Positions 50,722 through 62,649 of a DNA stretch of 64,000 nucleotides are shown here, piece after piece. The stretch is from Echinarachnius parma (Eukaryota > Echinodermata > Echinoidea > Clypeasteroida > Echinarachniidae), in NCBI GenBank assembly GCA_037951105.1, contig JBAMJV010002063.1, positions 62,001 to 126,000 on the forward strand. The letters are read 5' to 3'. The notes under the pieces were generated by a model that was given only the letters and a program-made list of their open reading frames with translations, ran no database searches and was not told the DNA's origin. The first letter of the stretch is position 1, and each line of letters starts with the position of its first letter. The position numbers were made by a program, and so were the translations under genes.

Positions 50722-51974
50722 GAGTGGTTATTTTCGAGAAATTCTTGGTTCGTTACTTCGTTTGACAGTCAGAAATTGAACAGGAAGCGCAAAATTGCTA
50801 GTCATTTGAACGCTATTGCCTACAGATGATCACACAAAGTTAGGCCGACACTCCCGGGGAGTGTATCATGTATGATCTAGCTGATGAGCCAGTGCATTCA
50901 AAATGTTTTGATATTCTACTTACATGATTCTATGGCGTTTGAAAGCTGAACAGAACAAAAAATAAGCCCCGAAACAATGAAAAAAACTGTGCAAATTATC
51001 GGGAAATTTCGATCGCAGCGGTGCACCGCAATGCTAGCTGGCCGTCTGAAGTTAGCGTGCGTGCCGCGACGCGTCGGGAACTGAAGTTAGCTAGCATATC
51101 ATATAGCATGCACTCGCGATCTTATCGCGATATCGGGACCCGAAAACTTGCTGCTAACTTCAACCTTCGATTTTAGCGGCTTGTTTCAGCTTGGCGCGAT
51201 GCTGAACAAACGATCGATTTCTAGGTCCAATTTACTTCGGAAAAAATACTTTTCTTGCGAAACGTGAGTTAATTCTGGATAGTCTGTAATTTTCCCGTAA
51301 AGATTGATATGTAAATCCATAAAAGCGTCAATATTTGTAATGTTATTTGCATATAAAAAGAGCAATATAAAGCCCCAAACAGTGCATTTTTGCCGATGCT
51401 TGCACGATTGCGTGATTTTACCGGTTCGAGTTTCGACGGCAAAAATGTATCGGGATACCGGTATCGGGACCCGGTTCCGAATATATCCGACATGACTCAG
51501 GCTTATTTTAAAACTCACCATATTTTTGTTATTGTAATGATAATTATAACATGAAATCGTATGCTGGTATATATTATTTTGATTGTCCTTCATGTGTATG
51601 ACGCTAGTTTTTAAAAAAATTAAGAAAAAAGGAATTAATATAATACGTCCGTGTATCTTCAATAAATGGGAAGACACATGGCGTAAAATGCTTAGTCATG
51701 TATAGGTTTTGATGCATTAATGTTCACCTCTTGGTTTATGTTTCTAGAATAGGTTTTTGTTTTTGTATATATATCCATCTTGCATTGTGATTCTATGGTT
51801 TGTATCTGCTACTGTTCTGCATATCCTTTTGCAAAGGTATGACCTGGGCCCATTATTTTGTTTGATTTCCTTTGTTGTCTTTATATATTCAATAAAGTGA
51901 TGTTTAAAAAAATGTCGACCAAACCACTTTACTATTTGGATGTTTGTAGAAATTTTAAAAAGTCGGAACCTGAC

Positions 51975-52140
51975 CTGGGCCCCGTTGCAGAAAGAGAGTC
52001 GATTGTAAGTTACGTATGTATTGTATTACGTAATGTATTGTTTAAGTAAGATCATGTGTTCTACATGCGCGACTCTGATTGGTTAAAACGCGCAAAGTTT
52101 CTGACTTACAAATAAATTGTAACTTACAATCGATTATATA
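51975..52140. repeat. Partial inverted-repeat element
   Basis: TCGATTGTAAGTTA (about 52000) and TAACTTACAATCGA (about 52122) are inverse partners beside a GGGCCCCGTTGCAG start. The matching outer right end is missing, so this is a truncated TIR element. Confidence 0.4.
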
Positions 52141-52392
52141 TCTATATTATAATAGGAGGACGGGGTGGCGTGTCCGTCGAAATTCTCCATCTAACGAGCC
52201 ATATGTGTTGCTGTCCGTCACGGTAGTTTTCGCGTATATTTTTAGCTGGGCGATGGATCTGACGTTTTTTGCGTTGTAAATGTAATGTACATAACCGGTT
52301 GCGAGATCCTTTTTAACTATATTTCGCGATATATCCGAACATTTCGCTGGTCCACTAAACGGGAGGGGTGCGATCTGTTTTGCATTGGTATA

Positions 52393-52923
52393 CAGGGTGG
52401 CCCAAAAAAAACGGAACGGGGCACTTCCCAAAATATAGTTACAAATGTATTATGTCCATCGGATAGAGTGTCTTTTGAAATGAACAACGATACCAAGAAC
52501 AGTCAATTTGGTCGTGTAGTTTTTGTTTTAGGGCGCTGTGAATGACACCATGTTAGGTTCTCTTTTTTGTCAATTTGTATTGAGCCAGCGCTTGATGAAT
52601 CGCACGAACCGCCGTTCATAGCGTTGAGCATCGCGCACTGTTGTTAGTGTGCACTCAGCCGTGTGCCGAGAGAATGGGCATGCTCGCTGAATGGTATTAC
52701 GGGCAAGGAGTGCGGTTAAACTGGCATTGACTAGGTCGAAATCGACATAAATCGGCACCTGACATGGTCTCACTCACTGCGTCCTTAAACAAAAACGACC
52801 TGACCAAAATTACTGTTCTTGGTATCGTTTTTCATTGGAAAGGACACCCTATCCGATGAACATAAACATTGTGGTATTATATTTTGGGAAGTGCCCCGTT
52901 CCGGTTTTTTTGGGGCCACCCTG
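52393..52923. mobile_element. Mariner-like MITE, 531 bp, TA target duplication
   Basis: The ends CAGGGTGGCCC...AACGGAACGGGGCACTTCCC and their inverse form TIRs of about 150 bp with scattered differences, flanked by TA (52391-52392 and 52924-52925). The interior retains only short frames and no DDE/D motif I can recognise. Confidence 0.85.
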
Positions 52924-52925
52924 TA

Positions 52926-53420
52926 TAGTACTGCGTACATACATGCTGGGTACAGCCAGGTTCTGTGCGCGGCATACATCGCATTGTTGTCTCTCATATC
53001 ACGGGCATGCAGCTCATACGATCTACGGTAACTGTACCGGTACATTCCAAAAGCGAACGCGATGACGCGATCGTCGGGAGGGGAATTTGCATACACTATA
53101 ATACAAAGTAGCAGAGTATTGTAGTACGGCATCTGTGCATTGTCAACGCACAACATACTACACACATTCGTGTATAATAATTGTATACGTATGAAGAGAA
53201 TGCGGTTTTTCTTTTCGATGCCAATTCGTACCTGTATGGTTTAATTTTCTGAATGCCTATGAATTTGAGATTCATCACCGGGTTCCGGGATAGGGGCAAT
53301 GATTATCTCTTTCATTGTACATGTATATTCAATAGGATGGTGGGGGTGGTCGTAACATTTTTTCGCAGCCTACTAGACCAAACATCGACATTTTTGAGCC
53401 CGGGCCAAGGTTCTTCGCAC
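52926..53420. other. No gene recognised
   Basis: Unique-looking sequence with no supportable feature. Confidence 0.4.
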
Positions 53421-53454
53421 TTTTAGATGCCAAGACCATCGATAATGACGGTCC

Positions 53455-53830
53455 ATATTTGCAGAACACTAAAATTTGGTCTCGAGACCAGTTCAAACCC
53501 CCAAAACAGTAATTTTTGGGTCAAAGAGTGGGGGCCGGGGTGGAACCCCGTATATTGTACGAGTCGTAGACAATTTTCGCAGCCGCGACCGCAAATTTTC
53601 GACATTTTCGAGACTGAGACCAGGTCCAGTCCCAAATTCTCGAGGCCGAGACTAAGACTCATTTGTTGAGAATCCTGTAAGCGGGGGGGGGAGGGGGAGG
53701 GGGGTGGGAGTCGAAGGCATTTTTTAAAAGCCGAGACCGAGAATTCTCGACTTTTTCGAGACCGAGACCAGGTCTGGTCCCAAATTTTCAAGACCGAGAC
53801 CAAGACCCATTGGTTGAGAATCCTGTAAGC
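53455..53830. repeat. Tandem repeat of GAGACCGAGACCAGGTC-type unit
   Basis: Two main units of about 170 bp, each with TTTTCGAGAC-GAGACCAGG, a CCCAAATT phrase and TTGTTGAGAATCCTGTAAGC (ends at about 53681 and 53829). A G-rich insert (53682-53705) lies between. Confidence 0.65.
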
Positions 53831-54308
53831 CTATGGGTACGCCTATGACTACCTACAATACTTCTACTTCTACTACTACTACGGTGACACGACATATGCT
53901 CCGCCGACAGTTGCTCCGAAAAATGCGACATATGCTCCGCGACAAATGCTCCGCGACATTTGCTCCGCCGACATTTGCTCCGCCGACAATCGCTCCGCCG
54001 ACAAATGCTCCGCCGACATTTGCTCCGCCGACAAATGCTCCATCGACATTTGCTCCGCCGACAAATGCTCCGCCGACATTTGCTGCGCCAACAAATGCTA
54101 CGCCGACAATTGCTCCGCCGACAAATGCTCCGAAGATGCGACAATTGCTCCGCCAAAAATGCTTCGAATATGCGACAATTGCTTAGCCGACAATTGTTCC
54201 GCCGAAATATGCTCCGGAGATACGACATTTGCTCTGGTGACAATTGCTCCGCAGAATTATATGCTCTGAAGATGACAGTACTGCAAATGGTCCAAAAACA
54301 ACATATGT

Positions 54309-55880
54309 GCCTCGCCATCCGCAGAGGAGCCAGAAGTCGCAAGATGTCGAACCTCAGAAATCACGATTGATTTGAAATTGCATGAAAAAGTGAAAAAAAA
54401 TATTATTGCCTCATGCATTTCCCTGATATCTGTTCTACCGGTACGCAAAATATCCAGTAAAAATATCCAGTGGAAAGGTAAAAATTAAGCAGAGTTTTGA
54501 AGCATGTTTTTTGCAGGTTTGAAAAGTTTGCGTTCCAAAATTATTTGCTACTAAAAGCGATCGATATTAAGCTCCGCCTCTTAACAACCCCTTTGTGCTA
54601 AGTTGGAATCTCGGTAGTCGTCAAGAACGGCCAGCGCACATCGAGATTCTTTAATCCCTATTGACTGCGCGGTCGCTTGCACGGAGATTAGTAATCCAAA
54701 TGGCCTCCATTGTATAGTGGCCCTATTGAGTTTGACAAAGTATGTTTATGACAATACGACCCAAGTCCTATCCAATTAACTGCACACCCACCCCCCCCCC
54801 CCCCCCCCCCCCCCTCCAACCTCATACACTATGTACACCACTGGTTGAGTGTGAGTATTATATAGATTAAAGAATTGGGCCCTGTAACGTAACATTCATT
54901 AATCGTATGTAGAATTAATTTGTCGTACTAAATATTTAAGTAGTTCATAATAATTTTATAATAAGGCATACCCCCCTCCCCCCCCCCCCCCCACACCACC
55001 ACCAAAAAAAAAAAAACGCTATTTAGAGCTTGTTTTAAGTTGGCTAAAGCACAATCCCACTCTTTTATATACCCTCATTTTGAAGTTGACCGAGGCTCGC
55101 CTCCGTTACTTAGACACCTGTTTCAAAATTTGCTAAGGGACATCCCCAGGCGGGCATCCCCGCCAAAAGAACGAAAACAAACCCTGTACCAACGGATCCC
55201 CCCCCCCCTCCCCTTTGGTACCTGGGGCCTCCCCCTCCAAAATGTCTAGCTTCGATACCCCGTTTTACTTTTCACGTATCAACATACTGTTCTTTGTAAT
55301 AGTTTTTACATTACGCACCAGACGCAAGTTTGCATTCCTAAAATCAAACTGCCAGTCAATACCGATTAATCGAACAATAAACAGAGCCAGAGCGAAATCC
55401 CTTTTGTTACCTGAAAGTGCTCGCTATTGTATAATGTGCTCGATGTGTACAGTTTATCGTTCCAAACCCACTTAAATTGTAATTAAATCTGTTCATATCT
55501 CTACAATGCATGGATAATATTCAACAGTTTCTGGAGGGAAGGTGTATATCATACATATTTACTGATATGCAAGTTTTCAAGAAAATTGAATAAAGGTTGC
55601 TACGACATTCTATTCATGCAATCGGTTCATTTATGGCCTGCTTAAAACGCTAATTTCACTTTCGAAATGGATGTAAAGTTTCTTGAGCTATTTTCTCGGC
55701 ATCTTATTTCCAGACCGTTCAATATTTGCCTTAGAAAAGCGTCAATAACTCCGCGTTGCAGAATCATTATGAGACAAACTTTATATCATATTAAAGCTTA
55801 GATATTGCTGAATCGAACTAAATACAAATCCAGAAAATCAACTTTGTCGACTTCTGGTTCTTCTACGTAGGACGGGTCAC
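54309..55880. mobile_element. 1.58-kb non-coding element, copy 2
   Basis: It matches 41863-43444 nearly base for base. ATATGT flanks both sides (54303-54308 and 55881-55886), resembling the ATTTGT of copy 1. It is inserted just inside the left minisatellite arm. It has longer C runs (54791-54814, 54977-54992) and one fewer set of CTTTGGTACC repeats than copy 1. Confidence 0.75.
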
Positions 55881-55886
55881 ATATGT

Positions 55887-56970
55887 TCCTCAACCATAAT
55901 TGTTCCACCGACATTTACTCCGCTGAAGATTAAACTCTTGAATGAATTCTCAAGTACCTTTGGTATGAAGTGCGCTTTTATATGTTATGCGAATCTCTTG
56001 TGAAATTGGAGTACAATCGATTCAGTAACCATCGATTCATTCAAATATTTTATTGGCTGGTTTGTTTGTTTAACGTTTCTTTATACAGGGTGGGGGGGGG
56101 GGGGGGGGGGGGGTGGCAGTCAAGCCCAGTGTTGTAAGGATGCGTGACCCTGCAGCCTGCATCTAGTAGCATAATGGGAGGCGCAATAACACACAACACT
56201 GGCTTTAGTTTTTGATGTTACATTGGGGTTCGACTGGAGTCGAACCACGGACCCTCATAGTATCCGAAAATGCTGTGATGAATAGTATGCTGTTCCAAGC
56301 AATCATCAAGCGAACGGCATGATACTGGTGTTAAGATCGATCATGAATAGAAAAAAGAAAAGTCTTTATAATCACTGCATTTGTATTACTCAGACTCTTT
56401 ATGAATCAAGAAATTGTTCCGCATGAGTTCAAAATTTATCCACGTTTTATCAAAATTCAAAGAACGTTATTTTTACCCACTGTTAAATTTTCGGAGTTCC
56501 AATTTTGTTTAGATTTCTTCATCGTTCACTGAACAACGAGGGCCCAATTTGTGACACTTCTAAACGTCCCCCCCCCCCCCCCCCCACCCCGTAAACGATT
56601 AAGGCTGCCTTATTATTGTCCAACAGATAAGCACAAACTTCCCATGCATTTTGCATTCTTATAAACGGAAGGATTGGCAGGAAGTAGCAGAAAATTGAAA
56701 TTCAATAATCTAAGGAATTGAGGGGTCCTCTTACCTCCACAGTGAGGTAAGATGGACACTTCACCCCTTTAGTGACTATGACGTCATATTCCATAAAAAG
56801 CAATATGTGATCAATTTTATTGTTAATATGTGAAGAATAGATAGTGCTAAACTGGCACGTGTTCTAGTGCAGAACCAGCACAGACTGTGCTGTCCCTATG
56901 CGAGCACCGGAAAGGTGCTGAATGTAGCCCTCCAAGTGCTAAAAACAGCACTTCTGTTTTTTTAGTGTAG
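55887..56970. other. Interior of foldback-like span
   Basis: No gene. There is a G run at 56091-56113. A 78-bp palindromic-ended piece, CAGTGTTGT/ACAACACTG, lies at about 56131-56208. A minus-strand B-box-like GGTTCGACTCC lies at about 56233-56243 with no convincing A box, and a C run at about 56568-56585. Confidence 0.45.
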
Positions 56971-56971
56971 T

Positions 56972-57320
56972 TGAGTAGCGACAATCCATTATTCTTCTTC
57001 GAGTTCGGCTCCATAGACCCCCGGAATGGCTTGGCCTTGTATTTGAGTAGCGCCAAATCCATTATTTTTCTTCGAGTTCGGCTCCATAGACCCCCGGAAT
57101 GGCTTGGCTTTGTATTTGAGTAGCGCCAAATCCATTATTCTTCTTCTAATTTAGTTCGGCTCCTTAGACCACAATTTGAGCCTTTTTGAGGGTTTCCGTA
57201 GGTATTTGAAATCTCCAAGTCTATGTATTTTGTAGTTTTAGTCTGCTCCTTAGACCCCTCAACTCCCCTTTCAGGGATTTTGTAGCTCCAAAGACCCTAT
57301 ATTTTGTGCGTTTCAGGGAT
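56972..57320. repeat. Tandem repeats of a 72-bp GAGTAGCGCCAAATCC unit
   Basis: Two to three units containing GAGTTCGGCTCCATAGACCC and GGAATGGCTTGG lie at 56975-57130. A second small family, AGGGATTTTGTAGCTCCAAA, is repeated at about 57270-57345. Confidence 0.7.
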
Positions 57321-57368
57321 TTTGTAGCTCCAAAGACCCTACATTTTGTGCTTGTAGTTAGCTATTCA

Positions 57369-57440
57369 GACCCCCATTTCAGAGTACCGTGCGGCACACC
57401 CCCGTCAAAAAATAATTTGAGTGCCCCCCCCCCCCCCCCG
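57369..57440. mobile_element. hAT-like MITE, one terminal end
   Basis: GTGCGGCACACCCCCGTC, AATTTGAGTGC, a C run and GGG match the right end of 29946-30345. No matching left end is found nearby. A CA microsatellite begins 25 bases to the right. Confidence 0.5.
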
Positions 57441-57460
57441 GGATCCGCCCCCTCCCGACG

Positions 57461-57495
<35 letters not shown>

Positions 57496-57504
57496 ACACA
57501 CACT

Positions 57505-57537
<33 letters not shown>

Positions 57538-58291
57538 ATATATATATATATATATACAAAGGGAGTATTTTAAATCGCATGACTATATTCTATAATGCTG
57601 CATGCATATGTCTGTAAGGGTATTGGGTACCGTGACAAAATCGTTGATTACACGTGGAAAGGGTTTGTAAGAGAAAGCAAGATATGAGATATCAGCTTCA
57701 GGAAATTTGAAAATTGAGACAATGGGGGCATTTCATGAAACTTGTGGCTCTGACGATTTGTCATTCGCTGACAGTTACCATAGTAACATTCAGCTACCAG
57801 TGCTTTGAGCCCCCCCCCCCCCCCCCCCCCCCCGATACTAACAAACTGTCGTCTTTGCCGGCGGAGCAATTGTCGACGTAGCTAATGTTGGCGGAGTAAA
57901 CGTTAGCGGTGCAATTGTCGGCGGAGCAATTGTCGCATCTTCGAAGCATTTGTCTGCGGAGCAATTGTCGGCGGAGCAATTGTCGCATCTTCGAAGCATT
58001 TGTCTGCGGAGCAATTGTCGGCGGAGCAATTGTCGCAGCTTCGGAGCATTTGTCGGCGGAGCAAATGTCGGCGGAGTAATTGTCGGCGGAGCAAATGTCG
58101 GCGGAGCATTTGTCGGCGGAGCAAAATGTCGGTGGAGCATTTGTCGGCGGAGCAAATGTCGGCGGAGCATTTGTCGGCGGAGCAATTGTCGGCGGAGCAA
58201 ATATCGCGGAGCATTGGTCGCGGAGCATTTGTCGCATTTTTCGGAGCAAATGTCGGCGGAGCATATGTCGGCGCGGAGCATATGTCATGGA

Positions 58292-58295
<4 letters not shown>

Positions 58296-58351
<56 letters not shown>

Positions 58352-58400
58352 GCTGCTGCTACTACTACTTCTACAACTACTGCTACTGCTACTACTGTTA
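58296..58400. repeat. ACT trinucleotide microsatellite
   Basis: About twenty uninterrupted ACT triplets, then GCT and interrupted triplets. A shorter relative lies at 53862-53882 on the other side of the foldback-like structure. Confidence 0.9.
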
Positions 58401-59282
58401 CTAACAATAATAGTCTAATACTTCTACAGCTATTACTTTACCATGTTTACTGTTTTTCTTTTTTTTTAAAGAAACTAAACACTATTTGTGTTACTTTGTC
58501 AAGGTCCAGTACCCACTAAACCCATCACTTACTCACACTGCCCCCCCCCCCCCCCCTTGCTCACTGCCTGCATGCTGCCCATTGTTATATGTACGTGTGT
58601 TTATGCGGCGTTCCCACTGTCGTGCGATTAGTTACGATCACCACGATTGGCCATTCGTAGCTGATCGTGAAGTAATCGTGGTGATCGTATCATATATTAT
58701 CAGATCGTAAGGTCAGTCGTGGTAATCGTGTTGATCGTAGGAAATTTTTGGAACGGTTCAAAACAATTATACGATCAACACGATTAATTATCAATCGTCA
58801 TCATCGCATCGGATCGTATTGGATCTTAACAAAGCGCATCTAATCGTGTTTCCAAATCGTGGTGATCGGGATCAACCTTGGACAAGACAAACACCACTGC
58901 TCTGTTGAGATGTGATGCGATCTCCCACGATCTGTCACGATCTATGGCGCTCTGTCGGAGTACCATTGTTCAGGACCTAACACGAATGACTCACGAGCAG
59001 ATACGAGTTGATACGGGTTAGATACGAGTTGATACGGGTAGATACGAGTAAATGCGAGTAGATACGATTAGTCACGGCTTTTCACGTACGTTCACAGATC
59101 TGTTATGAGATCTCGCGCCCATATAAACTAGGCCTCCAAAAGAAACTTATCACTTGGAACCCAGTTTATATACCGGACAAGATTGAATGCGCCCTCATTC
59201 AGCGATCTACACTTAAAGCGAGCACATCGATCGTCACTGCATGTAAACTAGGTCTTGCTTTTAATTTTAAAGCCTTTGAGAG

Positions 59283-59700
59283 ATGCCACCCAAGGGTACA
59301 GGACGCAAGAAGGAAAGGGCCAGACTATCCCACCCCCTGAGCCTGAACCAGTCCAGCCAGAGGCAACACCAGAGAAGGATGACGAGACCACCCCCCACCC
59401 AGAAAGCAAAGAGAAGAACAACAACAGTAACTGCCTTCACTGAAAAGCAAAAAGAGGAGATCATCGAGTTCCTCATCAAAAATAGGTCCTCTACAGCAAA
59501 CGCCTTGCGGGTTTCAAGGATTTCACCCAGAAGGACGATCTCTGGGCTGCACAGGCTGCCATGATATACACTACTGTGGCGGCAACTTAAAACATGGTAC
59601 ACAAGCATGAGGGACCATGATGGGCCGGCTGAAGAAAACGCGCAAAGAAGAGTGGTGTCAGGAGGAGATGTCATTACTGACATGAACATCACCAAGAAGT
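59283..59700 (+). pseudogene. Harbinger accessory DNA-binding (MADF/Myb-like) protein, broken
   Basis: A short basic N-terminus with a proline-rich stretch leads into FTEKQKEEIIEFLIKNR, the start of a MADF/SANT-like helix domain. After a frame change near 59510 the sequence continues as FKDFTQKDDLWAAQAAMI and then LKTWYTSMR, which fit the middle and end of that domain. In autonomous PIF/Harbinger elements this protein assists transposase binding and nuclear import. This copy has at least two frameshifts. Confidence 0.6.
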
Positions 59701-59759
59701 TGGTGTGGGATAAGTTCTCCTTTTTGATCCCTCACATTGAGACGGTGGATGCAGAAATG

Positions 59760-60516
59760 TGGCCTCCTTTGCAGCAGCAGCAACAAGAGCCGCATGGCGT
59801 CATGAGGTATTTCCTGAGTGCAAGGCGTCATCTCCCAGATTGGATTGGAATGAAAGGGCATGTCTTGGTAGTCATCAGGGATTGCAGTCAGGGGGCAGGG
59901 TGGGGGGGGGGGAGTCCTACGGTTTCCTCATTCAGGCCGTTGAACAGCTCAGAGTCGCCAAATATCTGAGCATCTGACATGTGTCGTTTTCCACCAAGCT
60001 CGAACCACACAAACCTTGCAATCTGCATCCACCATCGCCAGGATTGGTAATCAGAAAAAGCCTTTGTAGGCTGCCAGTGTGGTGTAGCTTCTTGATAACA
60101 ATGTGTTTGCCATCTCTGCTCTTAGCTACGGCTTCAGGGGTCACAGGTAGGCTAAACACCTCATCTTTGTACGCTTGCACTATTGTCTGGCACACCTCTG
60201 GAACTATCTCTGAGATGCTGGACACTCCACACCTCAGGGCATACGCAAGGGACCGATAGTTGTTTCCAATGACAAGGTGCCTCAATGTTACTGCCAGTCA
60301 GTCCAGTTGAGAGGGGTTGTCTGAAACTGGTGAGTTCCCTCTCGATTGCTGGGCCACCCTCTGCAAGACTTCACCGAAGAGCTGTGGTATTAACCTTGTG
60401 TATTGTTGGAAAGCTACTGGATCTTCCAGCCTCAATTGGGTGTCTAGGAGGCTGTAGAACTGACCAAGCTGTTGTCTCCTCTCCTCTCCTCTGTGAGCCA
60501 TGGTCGCAATCAGCAC
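59760..60516 (-). pseudogene. Harbinger DDE transposase, broken and internally deleted
   Basis: Minus order: DPVAFQQYTRLIPQLFGEVL (N-terminal region, about 60390-60430), a frame break near 60290, then [20 protein letters not shown]. After an apparent loss of the segment before the first catalytic Asp comes [15 protein letters not shown] (first DDE Asp in DGKH), then LNGLNEE-like and PDDYQDMPF phrases in other frames near 59840-59950. This is the DDE_4-type nuclease of PIF/Harbinger. It cannot be active as it stands. Confidence 0.75.
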
Positions 60517-61240
60517 TGCCTGACTGCAGCTCTCCTGGCCTTTTGTGGTTGAGTTGTGTTCACTATGTAGAATTGTTCAAGAAACAATAAAGTCCATGGT
60601 CAGTCGGGCTGTATATATATCCGTCGGGGTCCAATCGTAGCTCAAATCGTGATCACTCTCGATCCTCACCGTGAAAGACATCGCGACCACAATCGTATCC
60701 TATCGCAACAGAGCGCGTCGGTTCGTGATAAACGTATTCGAACGTATCCGCACGTACCCGATCGTCCCACCCCGATCGTGATGATCGTGTCAAATCGAGA
60801 CCCAATCGTGGACTCAATCGGGACAATCTTATCGGAACGTATATGATCGTATCTGAACGGGAGACCAGATCGTGACAGATCGTGTCACCTGAAATTGACC
60901 AATCGTGACCATATCGCATACAAGCGCACCAAATCGCACCAGAACGTATCGACTCGCATCACCACGTATCCAAATCTGAAATTTCAGAGAAGTTCCACGA
61001 TCAGCTACGAATGGCCAATCGTGGCGTTCGTAACGGATCGCACGACAGTGGGAACGCCGCATTATTTTGTATACATTTTTTGAACCGTTCCAAAAATTTC
61101 CTACGATCAACACGATTGCCACGAGTGACCTTACGATCTGAAAATATCTGATACGATCACCACGATTACTTCACGATCAGATACAAATGGCCAATCGTGG
61201 CGATCGTAACTAATCGCACGACAGTGGGAACGCCGCATTA

Positions 61241-62365
61241 GTGACTGGTGCTGAACTTGACGAAATGCTGACCAAATTGTTAATAATACACTGATAAACT
61301 CCTATAACCTATTTAACTAACAATGCTTTACCGTAACAATAATTTTTTCCATATTAATTATTATAACCATACAAACAGATAATCCATTATGTTTTAAAAT
61401 GTTTTTTTTTTACACTCGGACATATACAAAATGTATAGAGTTACAAAAATACAACATTTAACATATAAGATCTGGTGACGGGTAAATTGCTAGTCTTTCT
61501 TAAAGTCAAACGGGACCATGACCAGACGCCCTAACTAGAACATGTTACGTTCTTGGTATATGTATCATTTGTTTATTGTTTTTATGACAGATTATCTATC
61601 TTGTGAAACTATAGTCATTCAGTTTCTTTATGGGAAGAAGGCCTATCCGTTTTGGGGGCCCATGCACCCTTTTGGGTTTTGATGGCGTAGATCGTCTTGA
61701 AGTACAAACTAATTGACCTTGATACGCAGTACAAGCGTATTATTGCACTTGTATCGTTGAATACATTCTTTGTATAAAAAAAAGTCAATACAAAGCCCAT
61801 GGGTTTCAGCGGAGATGGACAGGTGTGATACTATTTTTGACAGCTTGGGTTTTCCCCAGCAGAGACCTACCAACCCATGCCGCAGTGCAGTTAGATGTGC
61901 TGTACGTGCACCTGTAAAGTGTCAGTCTCAGATATTGCCCAAAATGACATTTGAGACTTCAATCCTATACCAAAACCATTGTAAGATATGTCAGAATGAT
62001 GTGTGAAAGTTTCATCGGAAAAGAACACTGCAATTCTTTCCTGGTTAAAAAAAGCGAAAGTTTGCGTCAGCTTTTACAACGAATTACTGTATGACGTTTA
62101 TGAGGTTTAATGACCGTTCATTAACGCTCTTGAATTGAAAGATTATCGATGAAAAATATCGTCATACTAAAGGGGCATTTGAAAAAAAAAATAACCCTAT
62201 TTTATTCTTCTCTTACCATAAGCCAAACAACGCGGTAGAAGAGAAATGTGGAAGCTCAAATTAATTTGTGTGGAGTTAGACACTTTACAGTTGCACCTTT
62301 AAGCATTTTTAGTGTTATTGACTGGATTCTTTGTGAATTATAGTTGGGTTTTTTTCTGACGTTTC
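61241..62365. other. No gene recognised
   Basis: AT-rich unique sequence. An ACTAAAGGGGCATTTGAAAA phrase (about 62165) is loosely like the termini of the AGGGCGCTCT MITE family but has no partner. Confidence 0.4.
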
Positions 62366-62488
62366 ACATCGGAACAAAATAAACAATTGTAATGAAAAGA
62401 AACAAATCGTGCTCGATGGTATATTATAACCCATGTTTGTGATTTTTGTTTTATAATAATTTAAAAAACATAGCTGATCAGAAATTAA
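62366..62488. repeat. Dispersed repeat, copy 2
   Basis: Matches 98-215 in the same orientation. See that entry. Confidence 0.6.
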
Positions 62489-62649
62489 TTTCTATGCAAA
62501 TACAGCAATTGGTTAAACAACCGACACGAATAAATCCACACACAGTAGTACGTTAATCGATTTGATAATTACATTAAATGTAGACAAATATTGTTCAATA
62601 TGGAGTGCAATGTGTAGGATTTAGTGACCATGCATGCCAATAAAAAGTA

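Larger units (their letters stand above)
49482..51514. mobile_element. About 2-kb TIR element with GGGACCCGG motifs
   Basis: The left end reads GTTTTAGAATAAGGCTGAGTC, one base more than the usual phrase; the right end, inverted, reads GTTTTAAAATAAGCCTGAGTC. TCAC flanks both sides (49478-49481 and 51515-51518), a possible 4-bp target duplication. CGGGACCCGG and CCGGT phrases cluster inside both ends. It contains the right arm of the long inverted repeat and MITE copy 3. No transposase. Confidence 0.5.
53886..58287. mobile_element. Foldback-like structure with inverted minisatellite arms
   Basis: The left arm (53886-54262) is tandem TGCTCCGCCGACAAA/T 15-mers. The right arm (57853-58287) is the same repeat inverted (GGCGGAGCAAATGTC). 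Both outer tips share GACATATGCTCCGC and a GCTCCGAAAAATGCGACA phrase near the tip. ACT-triplet microsatellite lies just outside both arms in the same orientation, as if the element had entered an ACT run. The 4.4-kb span holds the 1.58-kb element copy 2 and unassigned DNA. Long arms of short tandem repeats are the mark of foldback elements; no transposase is seen. Confidence 0.55.
58604..61237. mobile_element. PIF/Harbinger transposon, degenerate
   Basis: TIRs of about 170 bp begin TGCGGCGTTCCCACTGTCG on both ends. TTA is duplicated (58601-58603, 61238-61240), the 3-bp target typical of PIF/Harbinger. Both subterminal regions are dense in ATCGTG/CACGAT. Two opposing ORFs fit the standard two-gene layout: a MADF/Myb-like protein (plus) and a DDE transposase (minus). 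A second internal copy of the terminal sequence (CGACAGTGGGAACGCCGCA then TTA) at about 61039-61060 suggests a nested or duplicated end. Confidence 0.88.

Noticed and set aside
51186..51677. 163-codon minus-strand open frame
   Set aside because: Composition follows local AT content, no motif is recognised, and it crosses the end of a TIR element at 51514.
56225..56270. tRNA gene on the minus strand
   Set aside because: The B-box-like GGTTCGACTCC is good but the T stem pairs at only three positions and no A box lies at the right distance.
57794..58519. Long overlapping open frames rich in RRSKCRRSICRR or APPTNAPPTF type repeats
   Set aside because: They are translations of a 15-bp minisatellite, open in several frames on both strands at once. 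The same holds for 53788-54370.
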